Source: Winogradskya humida (GTDB taxonomy: Bacteria; Actinomycetota; Actinomycetes; Mycobacteriales; Micromonosporaceae). Taken from it: 64,000 nucleotides of DNA. This document shows, piece after piece, positions 51,422 through 61,500 of the stretch. Numbering within the stretch: the stretch's first letter is position 1; each line of letters opens with the position of its first letter. The stretch spans positions 124,001-188,000 of the forward strand of contig NZ_BOMN01000057.1 in the NCBI RefSeq assembly GCF_016862215.1, written 5' to 3'. The notes below the pieces were generated by a model, which was not told the origin of the DNA, made no database searches, and worked only from the letters and a program-made list of their open reading frames with translations. The translations under genes were made by a program, and so were the position numbers.

Positions 51422-51454
51422 ATCGCCGTCTTGGCGATGGCGGGGATATGAGGT

Positions 51455-52993
51455 TCAGGAACGAGCTTGCCGATCATGGGCGTCTCCCAATCTGAGTTGT
51501 GCGGCTTCGTCCACGTCGGAGCCGCGGGGGCTGTCCCGCCCGTCGAGGTCCGCGACCGTCCAGGCGAGACGAAGGATCCGGTCGAAGCCGCGGGCCGAGA
51601 GGGACCCGCGGTCGAGCCATGTGCGCAGCGATGCCGTGTTCTTCGGGGCGAGTCGCCACGGTGGGCGGCGCAGCTCAGGCCCGGGCACCTCGGCGTTGAG
51701 GCGCCATCCGTGCGCACTCCACCGGGCTGCGGCCGAGGCTCTGGCGGCGGCCACCCTGGCGGCGACCGTCGCGGACGGCTCGGCAGGTGCCGAGGACGTC
51801 ATCAGCTCGATGGCGCGGACGGGCCGGAGCTTGATCTGGATGTCGATCCGGTCGAGCAGGGGGCCGGAGAGTTTGCTCAGATAACGGCGCCGTGCGAGCG
51901 CGCTGCACTGGCAATACTGGTCACCGGCCGGGTTCGCGCAGGGGCATGGATTGGCCGCCATCACGACCTGGACGCGGGCGGGATATTCGGTGTTGCCGCG
52001 GGCGCGCCCCAGGATGACCCGGCCGCTCTCGAGCGGTTGGCGCAACGCCTGCAGGGTGGCGTTGGCGAACTCCGGTGCCTCGTCCAGCAGGAGCACACCG
52101 CGGTGTGCCAGGGAGAGTGCGCCCGGTCGCGCTATGCCGGACCCGCCGCCGATCAGGGCGGCCAGGCTGGCGCTGTGATGGGGAGCCTGGAACGGTGGCC
52201 GCCTGATCAGTCTCCCGTCGGGCGGCAGAACTCCGGCGATGGACTGCAGCGCGGTGACTTCCAGCGCTGATGCGTCGTCCAGCTCCGGCAGGATCGACGG
52301 GAGGCGCTCGGCGAGCATGGTCTTGCCGGCTCCGGGTGGGCCGAGCATCGACATGTGGTGGCCGCCGGCCGCCGCGACCTCGAGGGCGTAGCGGCCGAAG
52401 TCCTGCCCGGCGATGTCGGCGAGGTCCGGGCCCGTGATGGCCGGATCGGGGAGGTCCGGTGGGGGGTCGAGCAACTCCGCCTCGCCGCGGATGAAGGCGA
52501 CGAGGCGATGCAGTGAGTCGACGGACCGCACGGTGAGCCCGGGCACCATCGTCGCTTCGCGGGCGTTGCCCTGGGGCACCACGACGTGGGTGACGCCCGC
52601 GGCGGCTGCCGCGGCGACCATCGGCAGGACCCCGCGAACGGGTCGCACCGTGCCGTCGAGTCCCAGCTCGCCCAGCACAGCCACACCCTGGATCGGTGCG
52701 AGGGGAAGCTCACCCGCGCCAGCGAGGAGGGCACAGGCGATCGCAAGGTCGAAGCCGCTGCCCTGTTTGGGGAGGGTGGCGGGGAGAAGGTTCACGGTGA
52801 TGCGCCGGTTGGGCCAGCGCTGCCCGGAGTTGACGATCGCGGCACGGACCCGGTCGCGGGCCTCGTTCAGGGCGGCGTCCGGAAGGCCGGTCAGGACCAG
52901 GGCGGGCAGGCCGAGTGACAGGTCCGCCTCGACCTCGACGAGGTGACCTTCGACGCCGACCAGGCCGATACACAGCACTCTTGCGTAGCTCAT
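51455..52993 (-). CDS. comM: YifB/ComM family Mg-chelatase-like AAA ATPase
   Basis: A 512-residue protein with an N-terminal Lon-protease-like domain (ARVLCIGLVGVEGHLVEVEA, LPKQGSGFDLAIA) and an AAA domain with Walker A MLGPPGAGKTMLAERLP, Walker B GVLLLDEAPEF and the Mg-chelatase C-terminal region. A four-Cys zinc segment reads NPCPCANPAGDQYCQC. ComM helps branch migration in natural transformation. It lies in the order yraN-comM-dprA; yraN ends 1 nt upstream. Confidence 0.92.
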   Translation of the reverse strand: MSYARVLCIGLVGVEGHLVEVEADLSLGLPALVLTGLPDAALNEARDRVRAAIVNSGQRWPNRRITVNLLPATLPKQGSGFDLAIACALLAGAGELPLAPIQGVAVLGELGLDGTVRPVRGVLPMVAAAAAAGVTHVVVPQGNAREATMVPGLTVRSVDSLHRLVAFIRGEAELLDPPPDLPDPAITGPDLADIAGQDFGRYALEVAAAGGHHMSMLGPPGAGKTMLAERLPSILPELDDASALEVTALQSIAGVLPPDGRLIRRPPFQAPHHSASLAALIGGGSGIARPGALSLAHRGVLLLDEAPEFANATLQALRQPLESGRVILGRARGNTEYPARVQVVMAANPCPCANPAGDQYCQCSALARRRYLSKLSGPLLDRIDIQIKLRPVRAIELMTSSAPAEPSATVAARVAAARASAAARWSAHGWRLNAEVPGPELRRPPWRLAPKNTASLRTWLDRGSLSARGFDRILRLAWTVADLDGRDSPRGSDVDEAAQLRLGDAHDRQARS

Positions 52994-52994
52994 G

Positions 52995-53354
52995 TCAGAA
53001 GGCCGCGCGGAGGTGGTCGATCCTGGCGGGGCCTTTGGGCTGGGGGAGGACCGAGACCACGTCGAAGCGGACTTCGCGGGGGTGCACCGGGGTCTCCTGG
53101 AGCCATCGCGCCGCCAGGTGACGCAGGCGGTGGATCTTCGCGGGGCCGATCGCCTCCGCCGGGCTGCCGAATGCCGGCCCGCGTCTCGTCTTCACCTCGC
53201 AGAAGACGACGTCGTCGCCGTCGCGGAGGATCAGGTCGACCTCGCCCTCGTTGCAGCGCCAGTTGCGGGCCAGCACCACCAGGCCTTGATCACAGAGGTG
53301 GCGTTCCGCGAGGCGTTCCCCGTAGCCGCCGACCGCCCGTCGTTCGTTCGTCAT
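52995..53354 (-). CDS. yraN: YraN family (UPF0102) nuclease-fold protein
   Basis: A 119-residue endonuclease-like protein: GYGERLAERHLCDQGLVVLA, the PD-(D/E)xK residues in CNEGEVDLILRDGDDVVFCEVKTR, and AARWLQETP. Function is unknown, though the fold matches resolvase-type nucleases. ATG 53354 (MTNERRAVGGYG) is the family start. Its stop is 1 nt before the comM ATG (TGACATG), so the two are coupled. Confidence 0.93.
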   Translation of the reverse strand: MTNERRAVGGYGERLAERHLCDQGLVVLARNWRCNEGEVDLILRDGDDVVFCEVKTRRGPAFGSPAEAIGPAKIHRLRHLAARWLQETPVHPREVRFDVVSVLPQPKGPARIDHLRAAF

Positions 53355-53424
53355 GGGGCGACCCTGGCGGACTTTCGAGGCCGGTTCGAACCTGCCGGTG
53401 TCCAGGCTGTGGACAGAACGCAAC

Positions 53425-53433
53425 TGTGGATAA
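53425..53433 (-). promoter_or_regulatory. Perfect DnaA box (reverse)
   Basis: TGTGGATAA is the exact complement of TTATCCACA. It sits in the gap between yraN and the divergent membrane protein gene. A weaker TGTGGACAG lies 17 bp upstream at 53408. Confidence 0.5.
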
Positions 53434-53508
53434 CGCAAAGTGATCTTCGGAAGGTGATATGGCCTCAGCGCTGGCAGGACGCCTGTCTGTCACCTACGGT
53501 GCACAGTC

Positions 53509-54177
53509 GTGGACGCACATCGCCGGTACGCCGAAGAACCGGAGCCCAGCTGGTACGCGGGTCAGCGCTCGCCCGACACCTCCGGCTCATTCGCCGCCCA
53601 GAATCCGGGTGCCACCTCATACGACTCGGGCGTGCACGAGCGGCCCAGCGGCGCGTTCCGGTTGCCGGACCAGCGCCCCGCCGACCCGTACGCGACGCCT
53701 CTGTCCGAACCGGGCGCGGGCAGCCACGCCGCACCGCCCCCGTCGCCCGCGGAATCCGGCCAGATTCGCATTCCGGTACGCGGACCCGAGTACCCAGCAA
53801 TCCGTCCCAGTGGGGAAGCCGGCTTCAACGACCCGACCAGCATGGTCCCGGTAGCCGGCCGTCAGGAGAGCCGCCCGGAGAGCGTCTACAGCGCGAGTCA
53901 TCCGGTTTCGGCCATTATGTTCGCCGTCGTCACGGTCATCCTTCTTGTCCCTTCCGTTCTCCTGCTGGTCCAAGCGACATTCGTGGACGACCCATCAGCG
54001 CGCGGCGTCGTACCCGCCGTGCTCCTGACCCTCGGCCTGCCGCTCACCGGCACCGGGTTGTATTCGCTGGCTGCGGGCGGCCGAGCCGGCACCCGTGAGG
54101 CCTGGCTGCGCCCGCCGCTGGCCTACCTCCCGGTCGGCCTGCTTCTCCTGCTGGCCGCAGGCCTGGGCGTCGCCTGA
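53509..54177 (+). CDS. Membrane protein with Pro-rich N-terminus
   Basis: A 222-residue protein. The first 130 residues are disordered, rich in Pro/Ser/Gly (SWYAGQRSPDTSGSFAAQ). Three hydrophobic helices follow at about 133-155, 165-185 and 200-220. GTG 53509 has no Shine-Dalgarno. TACGGT at 53495-53500 could be a -10 placing the start at or very near the GTG, so the mRNA may be leaderless. Similar proteins precede rpsB in Micromonosporaceae, but I cannot name a family. Confidence 0.6.
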   Translation: MDAHRRYAEEPEPSWYAGQRSPDTSGSFAAQNPGATSYDSGVHERPSGAFRLPDQRPADPYATPLSEPGAGSHAAPPPSPAESGQIRIPVRGPEYPAIRPSGEAGFNDPTSMVPVAGRQESRPESVYSASHPVSAIMFAVVTVILLVPSVLLLVQATFVDDPSARGVVPAVLLTLGLPLTGTGLYSLAAGGRAGTREAWLRPPLAYLPVGLLLLLAAGLGVA

Positions 54178-54463
54178 CCCAGGCGGGCGAACGGTGGGCG
54201 GGGGGCGTAACCAGCGGCACAGCCGCCCGGAAGCGAGCCCCGGCGCCCACGGCGTATGCTTGTCACCGGCGACCGCCTCGTGCGGTCGACCTCGCGCGCC
54301 CTCTGCACGTGCCGTGTCCGATCACCGTCGTGGTCGATCAGCCGGCAGCGACGGCCCTCCCTGGTCCCGATCACTTCGGGTCCGCCCTGGGCCGGCGACC
54401 GGGCGCCAGGACGCCCACCGCCGGTGAGCGTGACAACCAGGGAAAAACAGGGAGCAATTCACC

Positions 54464-55411
54464 ATGGCCGTAGTGACCATGCGTCAGCTGCTGGAAAGCG
54501 GTGTCCACTTCGGGCACCAGACCCGGCGCTGGAACCCGAAGATGAAGCGCTTCATCTTCACCGAGCGCAACGGTATCTACATCATCGACCTGCGCCAGAC
54601 CCTCGAGTACATCGAGAAGGCCTACGCGTACGTCCGCGACACCGTCGCCGAGGGTGGCCACATCCTCTTCGTCGGCACCAAGAAGCAGGCGCAGGAGGCG
54701 ATCGCCGAGCAGGCGACCCGCGTCGGCCAGCCGTATGTCAACCACCGCTGGCTGGGTGGCATGCTCACCAACTTCCAGACGGTGTACAAGCGCCTTCAGC
54801 GCATGAAGGAGCTCGAGGCTCTGGGTGACCTGAGCGGCACCGCCGCCGGTTACACCAAGAAGGAGACCCTCCAGCTCTCGCGCGAGAAGGAGAAGCTCAC
54901 CAAGACCCTCGGTGGTCTGCGGGACATGACCAAGATCCCGTCGGCGGTCTGGATCGTGGACACCAAGAAGGAGCACATCGCCGTTGACGAGGCCCGCAAG
55001 CTGGGCATCCCCGTCATCGCGGTGCTCGACACCAACTGTGACCCCGACGAGGTCGACTTCCCGATCCCGGGCAACGACGACGCGATCCGCTCGGCCGAGC
55101 TGCTGACCCGGGTTGTCGCCACCGCCGTGGCCGACGGCCTGATCGCCCGTTCGGGCCGCAACCGCGGCAACGACGACGCGAAGCCCGAGGCTGCTGCCGT
55201 CGCCGCCGGCGAGCCGCTGCCCGAGTGGGAGCGCGACCTCTACGAGGGTGCCGAGAAGAAGGCCGCTGACGGCGAGTCCGCTGCTGTTGTCGCTGCCCCC
55301 GAGGTGCCCAACACGGCTGAGGCTCCGGCCGCCGCCGAGGCTCCGGCCGCCAGCGAAGCCCCGGTCGCCAGCGAGGTGCCGGCCGAGCCGGTCGCGTCCG
55401 CGGCAGAGTAA
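54464..55411 (+). CDS. rpsB: 30S ribosomal protein S2 with C-terminal tail
   Basis: S2 binds the 30S platform. The core (VVTMRQLLESGVHFGHQTRR, FIFTERNGIYIIDLRQTL, WLGGMLTNFQTV, DTNCDPDEVDFPIPGNDD) is complete and ends near residue 228. About 85 further residues are Ala/Glu/Pro-rich, with imperfect repeats like EAPAAAEAPAASEAPVASEV. The total is 315 against 241 in E. coli. GGGAGCAATT precedes the ATG. It starts the rpsB-tsf-pyrH-frr-cdsA block; the preceding 286 bp hold a probable leader with a GGGCG/CGCCC hairpin at 54401-54416. Confidence 0.96.
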   Translation: MAVVTMRQLLESGVHFGHQTRRWNPKMKRFIFTERNGIYIIDLRQTLEYIEKAYAYVRDTVAEGGHILFVGTKKQAQEAIAEQATRVGQPYVNHRWLGGMLTNFQTVYKRLQRMKELEALGDLSGTAAGYTKKETLQLSREKEKLTKTLGGLRDMTKIPSAVWIVDTKKEHIAVDEARKLGIPVIAVLDTNCDPDEVDFPIPGNDDAIRSAELLTRVVATAVADGLIARSGRNRGNDDAKPEAAAVAAGEPLPEWERDLYEGAEKKAADGESAAVVAAPEVPNTAEAPAAAEAPAASEAPVASEVPAEPVASAAE

Positions 55412-55423
55412 GTCCTGTAGGAA

Positions 55424-55447
55424 GCCGGCCGCCGTCAGGCGGCCGGC
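55424..55447 (+). terminator. Hairpin between rpsB and tsf
   Basis: GCCGGCCGCC (55424-55433) pairs perfectly with GGCGGCCGGC (55438-55447) over a GTCA loop. Without a T tract it may be an attenuator or RNA-processing stem. Confidence 0.55.
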
Positions 55448-55482
55448 CCCCAGACAAAGACTTCAGAGGATCAGAGAGAGTC

Positions 55483-56313
<831 letters not shown>

Positions 56314-56336
56314 TCCAGCAGCCGAGCGAACTGCGC

Positions 56337-56371
56337 GGGAGGTCGGACGCTGGACAAGCGCCCGGCCTCCC
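56337..56371 (+). terminator. Hairpin between tsf and pyrH
   Basis: Arms 56337-56351 and 56357-56371 give a 15-bp stem with one G-U pair and one A-C mismatch and a 5-nt loop. No T tract; probably a partial terminator that separates tsf from pyrH. Confidence 0.6.
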
Positions 56372-56415
56372 CGTCACATAAGGTCTCCTGTTAGCGACGG
56401 AAGGGCGAGGTCGGC

Positions 56416-57180
56416 ATGACGATGGTCACCGAGCAGACTGCCAAGGTGGGAGAGGTCCCCTCACCGCGGCCCGAACGGCCGCGACGTGTCGTCCTCAAGC
56501 TCTCCGGCGAGGTCTTCGGCGGCGGCGCGGTAGGCGTCGACCCCGATGTGGTGCAGGGCATCGCCCGGCAGATCGCCACCGTCACGCGACGCGGTGTACA
56601 GGTCGCCGTGGTGGTCGGCGGGGGAAACTTCTTCCGCGGCGCCGAGCTGCAGAAACGCGGGATGGACCGTAATCGCGCCGACTACATGGGCATGCTCGGC
56701 ACGGTGATGAACTGCCTCGCCCTGCAGGACTTCCTCGAGAAGGAGGGCATCGAGACGCGGGTACAGACCGCGATCACGATGGCCCAGGTCGCGGAGCCGT
56801 ACATTCCGCTGCGTGCCATCCGGCACCTCGAGAAGGGCCGCGTCGTGATCTTCGGCGCCGGCGCGGGCATGCCGTATTTCTCCACCGACACGGTTACGGC
56901 CCAGCGCGCGCTGGAGATCCACGCGGACCTGGTGCTGATGAGCAAGAACGGCGTCGACGGTGTCTACACCGCGGACCCGCGTACCGATCCCGATGCTCGC
57001 AAGATCGACCACATCACGTTCGCGGGCGTTCTCCAGAAGGGTCTGCGGGTCGCCGACCAGGCGGCTTTCAGTCTCTGCGAAGAGAACAACCTGCCGATGC
57101 TCGTCTTCGGGGCCCAGGGGGACGAGACTATCGTCCGAGCCGTCAGCGGCGAGAAGATCGGTACCTTGATCACCGCTTGA
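56416..57180 (+). CDS. pyrH: UMP kinase
   Basis: UMP kinase makes UDP. The 254-residue amino-acid-kinase-fold protein has RVVLKLSGEVFGGG, VVVGGGNFFRGAELQ, the Arg-Asp residues in GMDRNRADYMGMLGTVMN, and PYFSTDTVTAQRALEI. The first 20 residues are variable. ATG 56416 follows GAAGGGCGAGG. frr follows after 57 bp. Confidence 0.96.
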   Translation: MTMVTEQTAKVGEVPSPRPERPRRVVLKLSGEVFGGGAVGVDPDVVQGIARQIATVTRRGVQVAVVVGGGNFFRGAELQKRGMDRNRADYMGMLGTVMNCLALQDFLEKEGIETRVQTAITMAQVAEPYIPLRAIRHLEKGRVVIFGAGAGMPYFSTDTVTAQRALEIHADLVLMSKNGVDGVYTADPRTDPDARKIDHITFAGVLQKGLRVADQAAFSLCEENNLPMLVFGAQGDETIVRAVSGEKIGTLITA

Positions 57181-57237
57181 TCCGCCCGCCACAAACCCCA
57201 CCGGATTCATCACACGAAACAAGGAGGCGACGGAGCG

Positions 57238-57795
57238 GTGATCGACGAGACCCTCTTCGAGGCCGAAGAGAAGATGGAGAGCGCGGTCGAGCACGCCAAG
57301 GAGGAGTTCGCCGCGATCCGTACGGGTCGTGCCAATGCGGCGATGTTCTCCAAGATCGTCGTCGACTACTACGGCGCTCCGACCCCCGTGCCGCAGATGG
57401 CGTCCATCGGCGTGCCCGAGCCGCGCATGGTGATCGTCAAGCCCTACGACGCGTCCCAGATCGGCCCGATCGAGCGCGCCATCCGCGACTCCGACCTCGG
57501 CGTCAACCCGAACAACGAGGGTAGCCAGCTGCGGATCCACCTGCCGCAGATGACCGAGGAACGACGTCGCGAGATGATCAAGGTCGCGCGTGGCAAGGCC
57601 GAGGAGGGCCGCGTGGCGATCCGCAACGTGCGCCGTAAGGCCAAGGAACAGCTCGACCGCATGGTCAAGGACGGCGACGTCGGCGAGGACGACGGCCGCC
57701 GCGCCGAGAAAGAGCTGGACGACACCACGCAGCGTTACGTCGCGATCATCGAAGAGCTCGTCAAACACAAGGAAGCCGAGCTCCTCGAGGTCTGA
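57238..57795 (+). CDS. frr: Ribosome recycling factor
   Basis: RRF splits post-termination ribosomes with EF-G. The 185-residue protein has the full helical arm and beta domain: FAAIRTGRANAAMFSKIVVD, VPQMASIGVPEPRMVIVKPY, MTEERRREMIKVARGKAEEG and VAIRNVRRKAKEQLDRM. The GTG start follows CAAGGAGGCGACGGA. It overlaps cdsA by one base (TGATG). Confidence 0.97.
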   Translation: MIDETLFEAEEKMESAVEHAKEEFAAIRTGRANAAMFSKIVVDYYGAPTPVPQMASIGVPEPRMVIVKPYDASQIGPIERAIRDSDLGVNPNNEGSQLRIHLPQMTEERRREMIKVARGKAEEGRVAIRNVRRKAKEQLDRMVKDGDVGEDDGRRAEKELDDTTQRYVAIIEELVKHKEAELLEV

Positions 57796-59021
57796 TGTCG
57801 TACCTCGAGCCCCGCGGCGGGCATCCCTCAACCGGTGGCCGGGCGTCAGGACCATCCGACGCGCCGGCCCCTTCCTGGGGTACGCCCACCAGCCAGGAAC
57901 ACTCCGACACCACCGGCGCTGTCCGGGGCTCGCAGCCCCCCGAACCGTCGTGGGCTCCCCGGCAGGGACCGGGCTCAGGACAGGGACCGGGCGCAGGGCA
58001 AGGACCGGGCTCAGGGCGTACGGGAGGGTCTGTGTCGGAACCCAATTGGGCCGCACCCACCGCAGCGACCTCGACCTCGCAGGCGGAGTGGGAATTGACC
58101 GCCGCCGAGGCCGAGGCCGAAGCGGCGGCACAGGCAGCCGATGAGGCCCCACGCCGCGGTCCCGGCAAGCGGCGCGCCGGGCGTGACGGCAAGCCTGCCA
58201 AGGCGAACGGACGTGCGGGCCGCAACCTGCCCGCCGCGATCGCGGTCGGCACCGGCATGGTCCTGGTGGTCTTCGCCTCCCTCTTTCTCTGGAAGCCCGC
58301 CTTCCTCGGTGTGATCGCGCTCGCCATCGGCGTCGGCATCTGGGAGATGGTCCGGGCGCTCAAGGTGGCGGAGACGTTCCCGCCCCTGGTCCCGCTGCTC
58401 GCCGGTGGGCTGCTGATGACCGGGCTCGCCTGGTTCTACGGCCCCGATGAGCTGTTGCTCGGCCTGGCGGCCACGCTGCTGGCCACGCTCGTGTGGCGGT
58501 TCAGCGAGCACAAGGACGGATTCCGGCGGGACATGAGCGCTGCGGCTCTCATCGCCGTGTACGTGCCTTTCCTGCTCAGTTTTGGCGTGCTTCTCGGCCG
58601 TCCCGAGGACGACGGGGCTCAGCGCGTACTCTGCACGCTTCTTTGTGTTGTGCTTTCCGACACTGGTGGCTACGCCGCGGGCGTGTTCTTCGGCAAGCAC
58701 GCGATGGCCCCCTCGATCAGCCCCAAGAAGTCCTGGGAAGGCTTTGCCGGGTCGATCTTCGCAGCGGGCCTCGGTGGTGCTCTGCTGCTCTATTTCCTGC
58801 TGGAAGTGCCGTTCTACTGGGGCATTCTGTTCGGAGCTGTGATCTCCGTCGCGGCCGTGACGGGCGATCTGGCCGAGTCCATGCTCAAGCGCGACATCAA
58901 GATCAAGGACATGAGCAACCTGCTGCCGGGGCACGGCGGCCTGATGGACCGGCTCGACTCGATCTTGTTCGCGGTCCCCGCGGCATACCTGCTGCTCTCG
59001 ATCATCGCGCCGCCGGGGTAG
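57795..59021 (+). CDS. cdsA: Phosphatidate cytidylyltransferase
   Basis: CdsA makes CDP-diacylglycerol for phospholipids. The 408-residue protein has a 140-residue low-complexity N-terminus (Gly/Gln/Pro-rich, with repeated GPGSGQGPGAGQGPGSG) then an eight-helix CdsA domain. The family signature is present as SMLKRDIKIKDMSNLLPGHG followed by GLMDRLDS. SDTGGYAAGVFFGK is a second conserved site. The N-terminal extension is absent in E. coli. ATG 57795 overlaps the frr stop. Confidence 0.95.
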   Translation: MSYLEPRGGHPSTGGRASGPSDAPAPSWGTPTSQEHSDTTGAVRGSQPPEPSWAPRQGPGSGQGPGAGQGPGSGRTGGSVSEPNWAAPTAATSTSQAEWELTAAEAEAEAAAQAADEAPRRGPGKRRAGRDGKPAKANGRAGRNLPAAIAVGTGMVLVVFASLFLWKPAFLGVIALAIGVGIWEMVRALKVAETFPPLVPLLAGGLLMTGLAWFYGPDELLLGLAATLLATLVWRFSEHKDGFRRDMSAAALIAVYVPFLLSFGVLLGRPEDDGAQRVLCTLLCVVLSDTGGYAAGVFFGKHAMAPSISPKKSWEGFAGSIFAAGLGGALLLYFLLEVPFYWGILFGAVISVAAVTGDLAESMLKRDIKIKDMSNLLPGHGGLMDRLDSILFAVPAAYLLLSIIAPPG

Positions 59022-59055
59022 GCATGTGTTGCGGACGTGGGAGACTTGACGGGCC

Positions 59056-60234
59056 ATGACGATTCTTCCGGTCATCCCGACCAGCCCCGACACCCCTGAT
59101 GCGGTCACCACGCGCCGCCGCGTCACCATGCCGCCGCGCCACCTCGCCGATCTGGACCTTGCGGGCCGGCAAGCGGCCGTGACCAAGCTCGGCCTCCCCG
59201 CGTTCCGGGCCAAGCAGCTCTCCACCCACTACTTCGGCCGTCTCGTGCGTGATCCCGAGGCGATGACCGACCTGCCGGCTGCCACCCGCGACCAGCTCGC
59301 CGGTGACCTGCTCCCCACGCTGCTCACCCCGCAGCGCGAGATGGCCTGCGACGACGGCGCGACCCGCAAGACGCTGTGGCGCCTGCACGACGGTGCCATG
59401 GTCGAGAGCGTGCTGATGGGCTACCCCGACCGGATCACCGCCTGTGTGTCCAGCCAGGCGGGTTGCGGCATGGCATGCCCCTTCTGCGCCACCGGCCAGG
59501 CCGGGCTGACCCGCAACCTCTCGATCGCCGAGATCGTCGACCAGGTCGTCTACCTGGCCGGGGTCGCGGCGTCGGGCGCGGTCACCGGCTCCCCGCCGCG
59601 GCTGTCCCGGGTCGTTTTCATGGGTATGGGCGAGCCGCTGGCCAACTACCCGCGCGTTCTCGAGGCCGTCCGGCGCCTCACCGCTCCCGCGCCGGAGGGT
59701 CTCGGGCTCTCACAACGGCACATCACGGTCTCCACCGTGGGGCTCGTGCCCGCTATGCGCCGGTTGATCGCCGAGAAGCTGTCGGTGACCCTTGCGCTGT
59801 CCCTGCACGCCCCCGATGATGATCTGCGCGATGAGCTAGTGCCGGTGAACCAGCGTTGGAAGGTGGCCGAGGTGCTCGATGCCGCGTTCGACTACGCGGC
59901 GCAGACCGGGCGTCGAATCTCCATCGAATACGCGATGATCAGGGACGTAAACGATCAACCCTGGCGTGCCGACCTGCTTGGCAAGCTGCTTCGCGGCAAG
60001 CTGGCCCATGTGAACCTGATCCCGCTCAACCCCACCCCGGGCAGCAAGTGGGACGCCAGCCCCAAGCCTGTCGAGCGGGAGTTCGTCCGCCGGCTGCGCG
60101 AGGCCGGCGTGTCGACCACGGTCCGCGACACCCGCGGCCAGGAGATCGACGGTGCATGCGGCCAGCTGGCCGCGAGTGAGCTCACGGCGGTGGACGCAGG
60201 GGGCTCCGCCGCCGACGCGGAGGTGGCACGATGA
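59056..60234 (+). CDS. rlmN: 23S rRNA/tRNA (adenine-C2)-methyltransferase RlmN
   Basis: A radical-SAM enzyme that methylates A2503 of 23S rRNA and A37 of tRNA. The 392-residue protein has the CxxxCxxC cluster (GCGMACPFCATG), the GMGEPLANYPRV motif, and the C-terminal catalytic Cys in GACGQLA. The N-terminal Rossmann-like helix region (LPAFRAKQLSTHYFGRLV) is intact. The last 15 residues are a variable tail. Confidence 0.96.
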   Translation: MTILPVIPTSPDTPDAVTTRRRVTMPPRHLADLDLAGRQAAVTKLGLPAFRAKQLSTHYFGRLVRDPEAMTDLPAATRDQLAGDLLPTLLTPQREMACDDGATRKTLWRLHDGAMVESVLMGYPDRITACVSSQAGCGMACPFCATGQAGLTRNLSIAEIVDQVVYLAGVAASGAVTGSPPRLSRVVFMGMGEPLANYPRVLEAVRRLTAPAPEGLGLSQRHITVSTVGLVPAMRRLIAEKLSVTLALSLHAPDDDLRDELVPVNQRWKVAEVLDAAFDYAAQTGRRISIEYAMIRDVNDQPWRADLLGKLLRGKLAHVNLIPLNPTPGSKWDASPKPVEREFVRRLREAGVSTTVRDTRGQEIDGACGQLAASELTAVDAGGSAADAEVAR

Positions 60235-60274
60235 CTGGGCCTATGCCCCAGCGGATGCGAATTTGGGAGACGTT

Positions 60275-61486
60275 GTGACGAGTCAGGGGCAGCGTTTCCG
60301 CCGTCGCGCACTGCGCCGCGGCTACAAGGTGGATGAGGTCGACGCCTTCCTCGACCGCGTCGAGGCCACCCTCGCCGGTGAGCAGACCGGCGCGCCCGTC
60401 GGTGCCCAAGAGGTGCACGACGTCGTCTTCCGCGTCCGCTTCGGTGGTTACGACGAGTGGCAGGTCGACCTGCACCTCGACCGGGTCGAGCGGCAGCTCG
60501 CCGAGTTCGAGGACCGCGGCGGCCGTGCACCCGAGGTCCGCATGCAGCCGGAGCCCATGCGCGGCGGCCCGCCCGACGACATGCGTGGCGGCATGCCGCC
60601 CGAGCCGATGCGCGGCGGCGTGGCCGAGCGGATGAACCCCGACCGCATGAGCCAGGCCCTGGGCCGCTCCGGGCCGCCCACGTCGGCGCCGCCCACCGAG
60701 CGCCTGACCGCGCCCGTCCGCGACGACCGCCAGTTCGCCCGTGACGATCAGTACGGCCAGCAGCAGGGTCAGTACGGCCAGCAGGACCAGTACGCGCGCG
60801 AGGAGCAGTACGGCCGCGAGGACCAGTACGCCCGGGACCCGTACGCACAGGAAGACCGTCTCCAGCCGCAGCAGATGCCGCAGCGCCCGCCGATGCCGGC
60901 GCCGGATCCGTATGGCCGCTACGAGGATCAGGGTTACGGCCAGCAGCAACAGCAACAGCCGCCGCAGCGTCAGCAGCCCCCGCAGGGCTACGACAACGGC
61001 GGGTACGAAACCGGTGGCTACGACCAGTTCGAGCCGGGCCGGCACGGCAAATCCGAGATGACGTCCGAGATGCGCCTGCCCGACCGTGATCGCGGTTTCG
61101 GCGGCGGCCAGGCCCCGATGAGCGCACCGACCATGGGCGGCGGTCCCGGTGGCATGGGCGGCCCTCAGGCGAGCGGTCCCCCGATGGGCGGCGGCCCGGC
61201 CGGCATGGGCGGCGGCCCCGGCCCCGGCGGCAGCCCCGAGGTCTACCGGGTGGACCAGTTGCGCCGCACGTTCCAGCCGCGACGCTTCGGCAGCGGCTAC
61301 GACCCGATGCAGGTCGACCGTCTGTTCGAGAGCATTCTGCAGGCGATGACCGGCCGCGGCCCGATGCCCGTGCCCGAGAACGAGCTCGACACGCTGCAGT
61401 TCGGGCTGGTCCCGGGCGGTTACTTCGAAGCCGAGGTCGACGGCGCGCTCCGCGAGGTCAAGGACATCCTCCTGCGGCGTCGCTGA
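60275..61486 (+). CDS. DivIVA-domain protein with four repeated motifs
   Basis: A 403-residue protein. Four copies of an F-x-RGY-xx-xEVD-xx-L-xx-V motif are spread along it. They are RRALRRGYKVDEVDAFLDRV near residue 15, VRFGGYDEWQVDLHLDRVER near 55, the segment RFGSGYDPMQVDRLFESILQ near 340, and LVPGGYFEAEVDGALREVKD near 380. The centre (110-320) is disordered, Gln/Tyr/Met/Gly-rich with DQYGQQQGQYGQQDQYARE-like repeats. The GTG start is preceded by GGGAGA. It probably binds curved membrane or septal proteins; the function is unknown. Confidence 0.8.
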   Translation: MTSQGQRFRRRALRRGYKVDEVDAFLDRVEATLAGEQTGAPVGAQEVHDVVFRVRFGGYDEWQVDLHLDRVERQLAEFEDRGGRAPEVRMQPEPMRGGPPDDMRGGMPPEPMRGGVAERMNPDRMSQALGRSGPPTSAPPTERLTAPVRDDRQFARDDQYGQQQGQYGQQDQYAREEQYGREDQYARDPYAQEDRLQPQQMPQRPPMPAPDPYGRYEDQGYGQQQQQQPPQRQQPPQGYDNGGYETGGYDQFEPGRHGKSEMTSEMRLPDRDRGFGGGQAPMSAPTMGGGPGGMGGPQASGPPMGGGPAGMGGGPGPGGSPEVYRVDQLRRTFQPRRFGSGYDPMQVDRLFESILQAMTGRGPMPVPENELDTLQFGLVPGGYFEAEVDGALREVKDILLRRR

Positions 61487-61500
61487 CCCTGACCGCAGCA

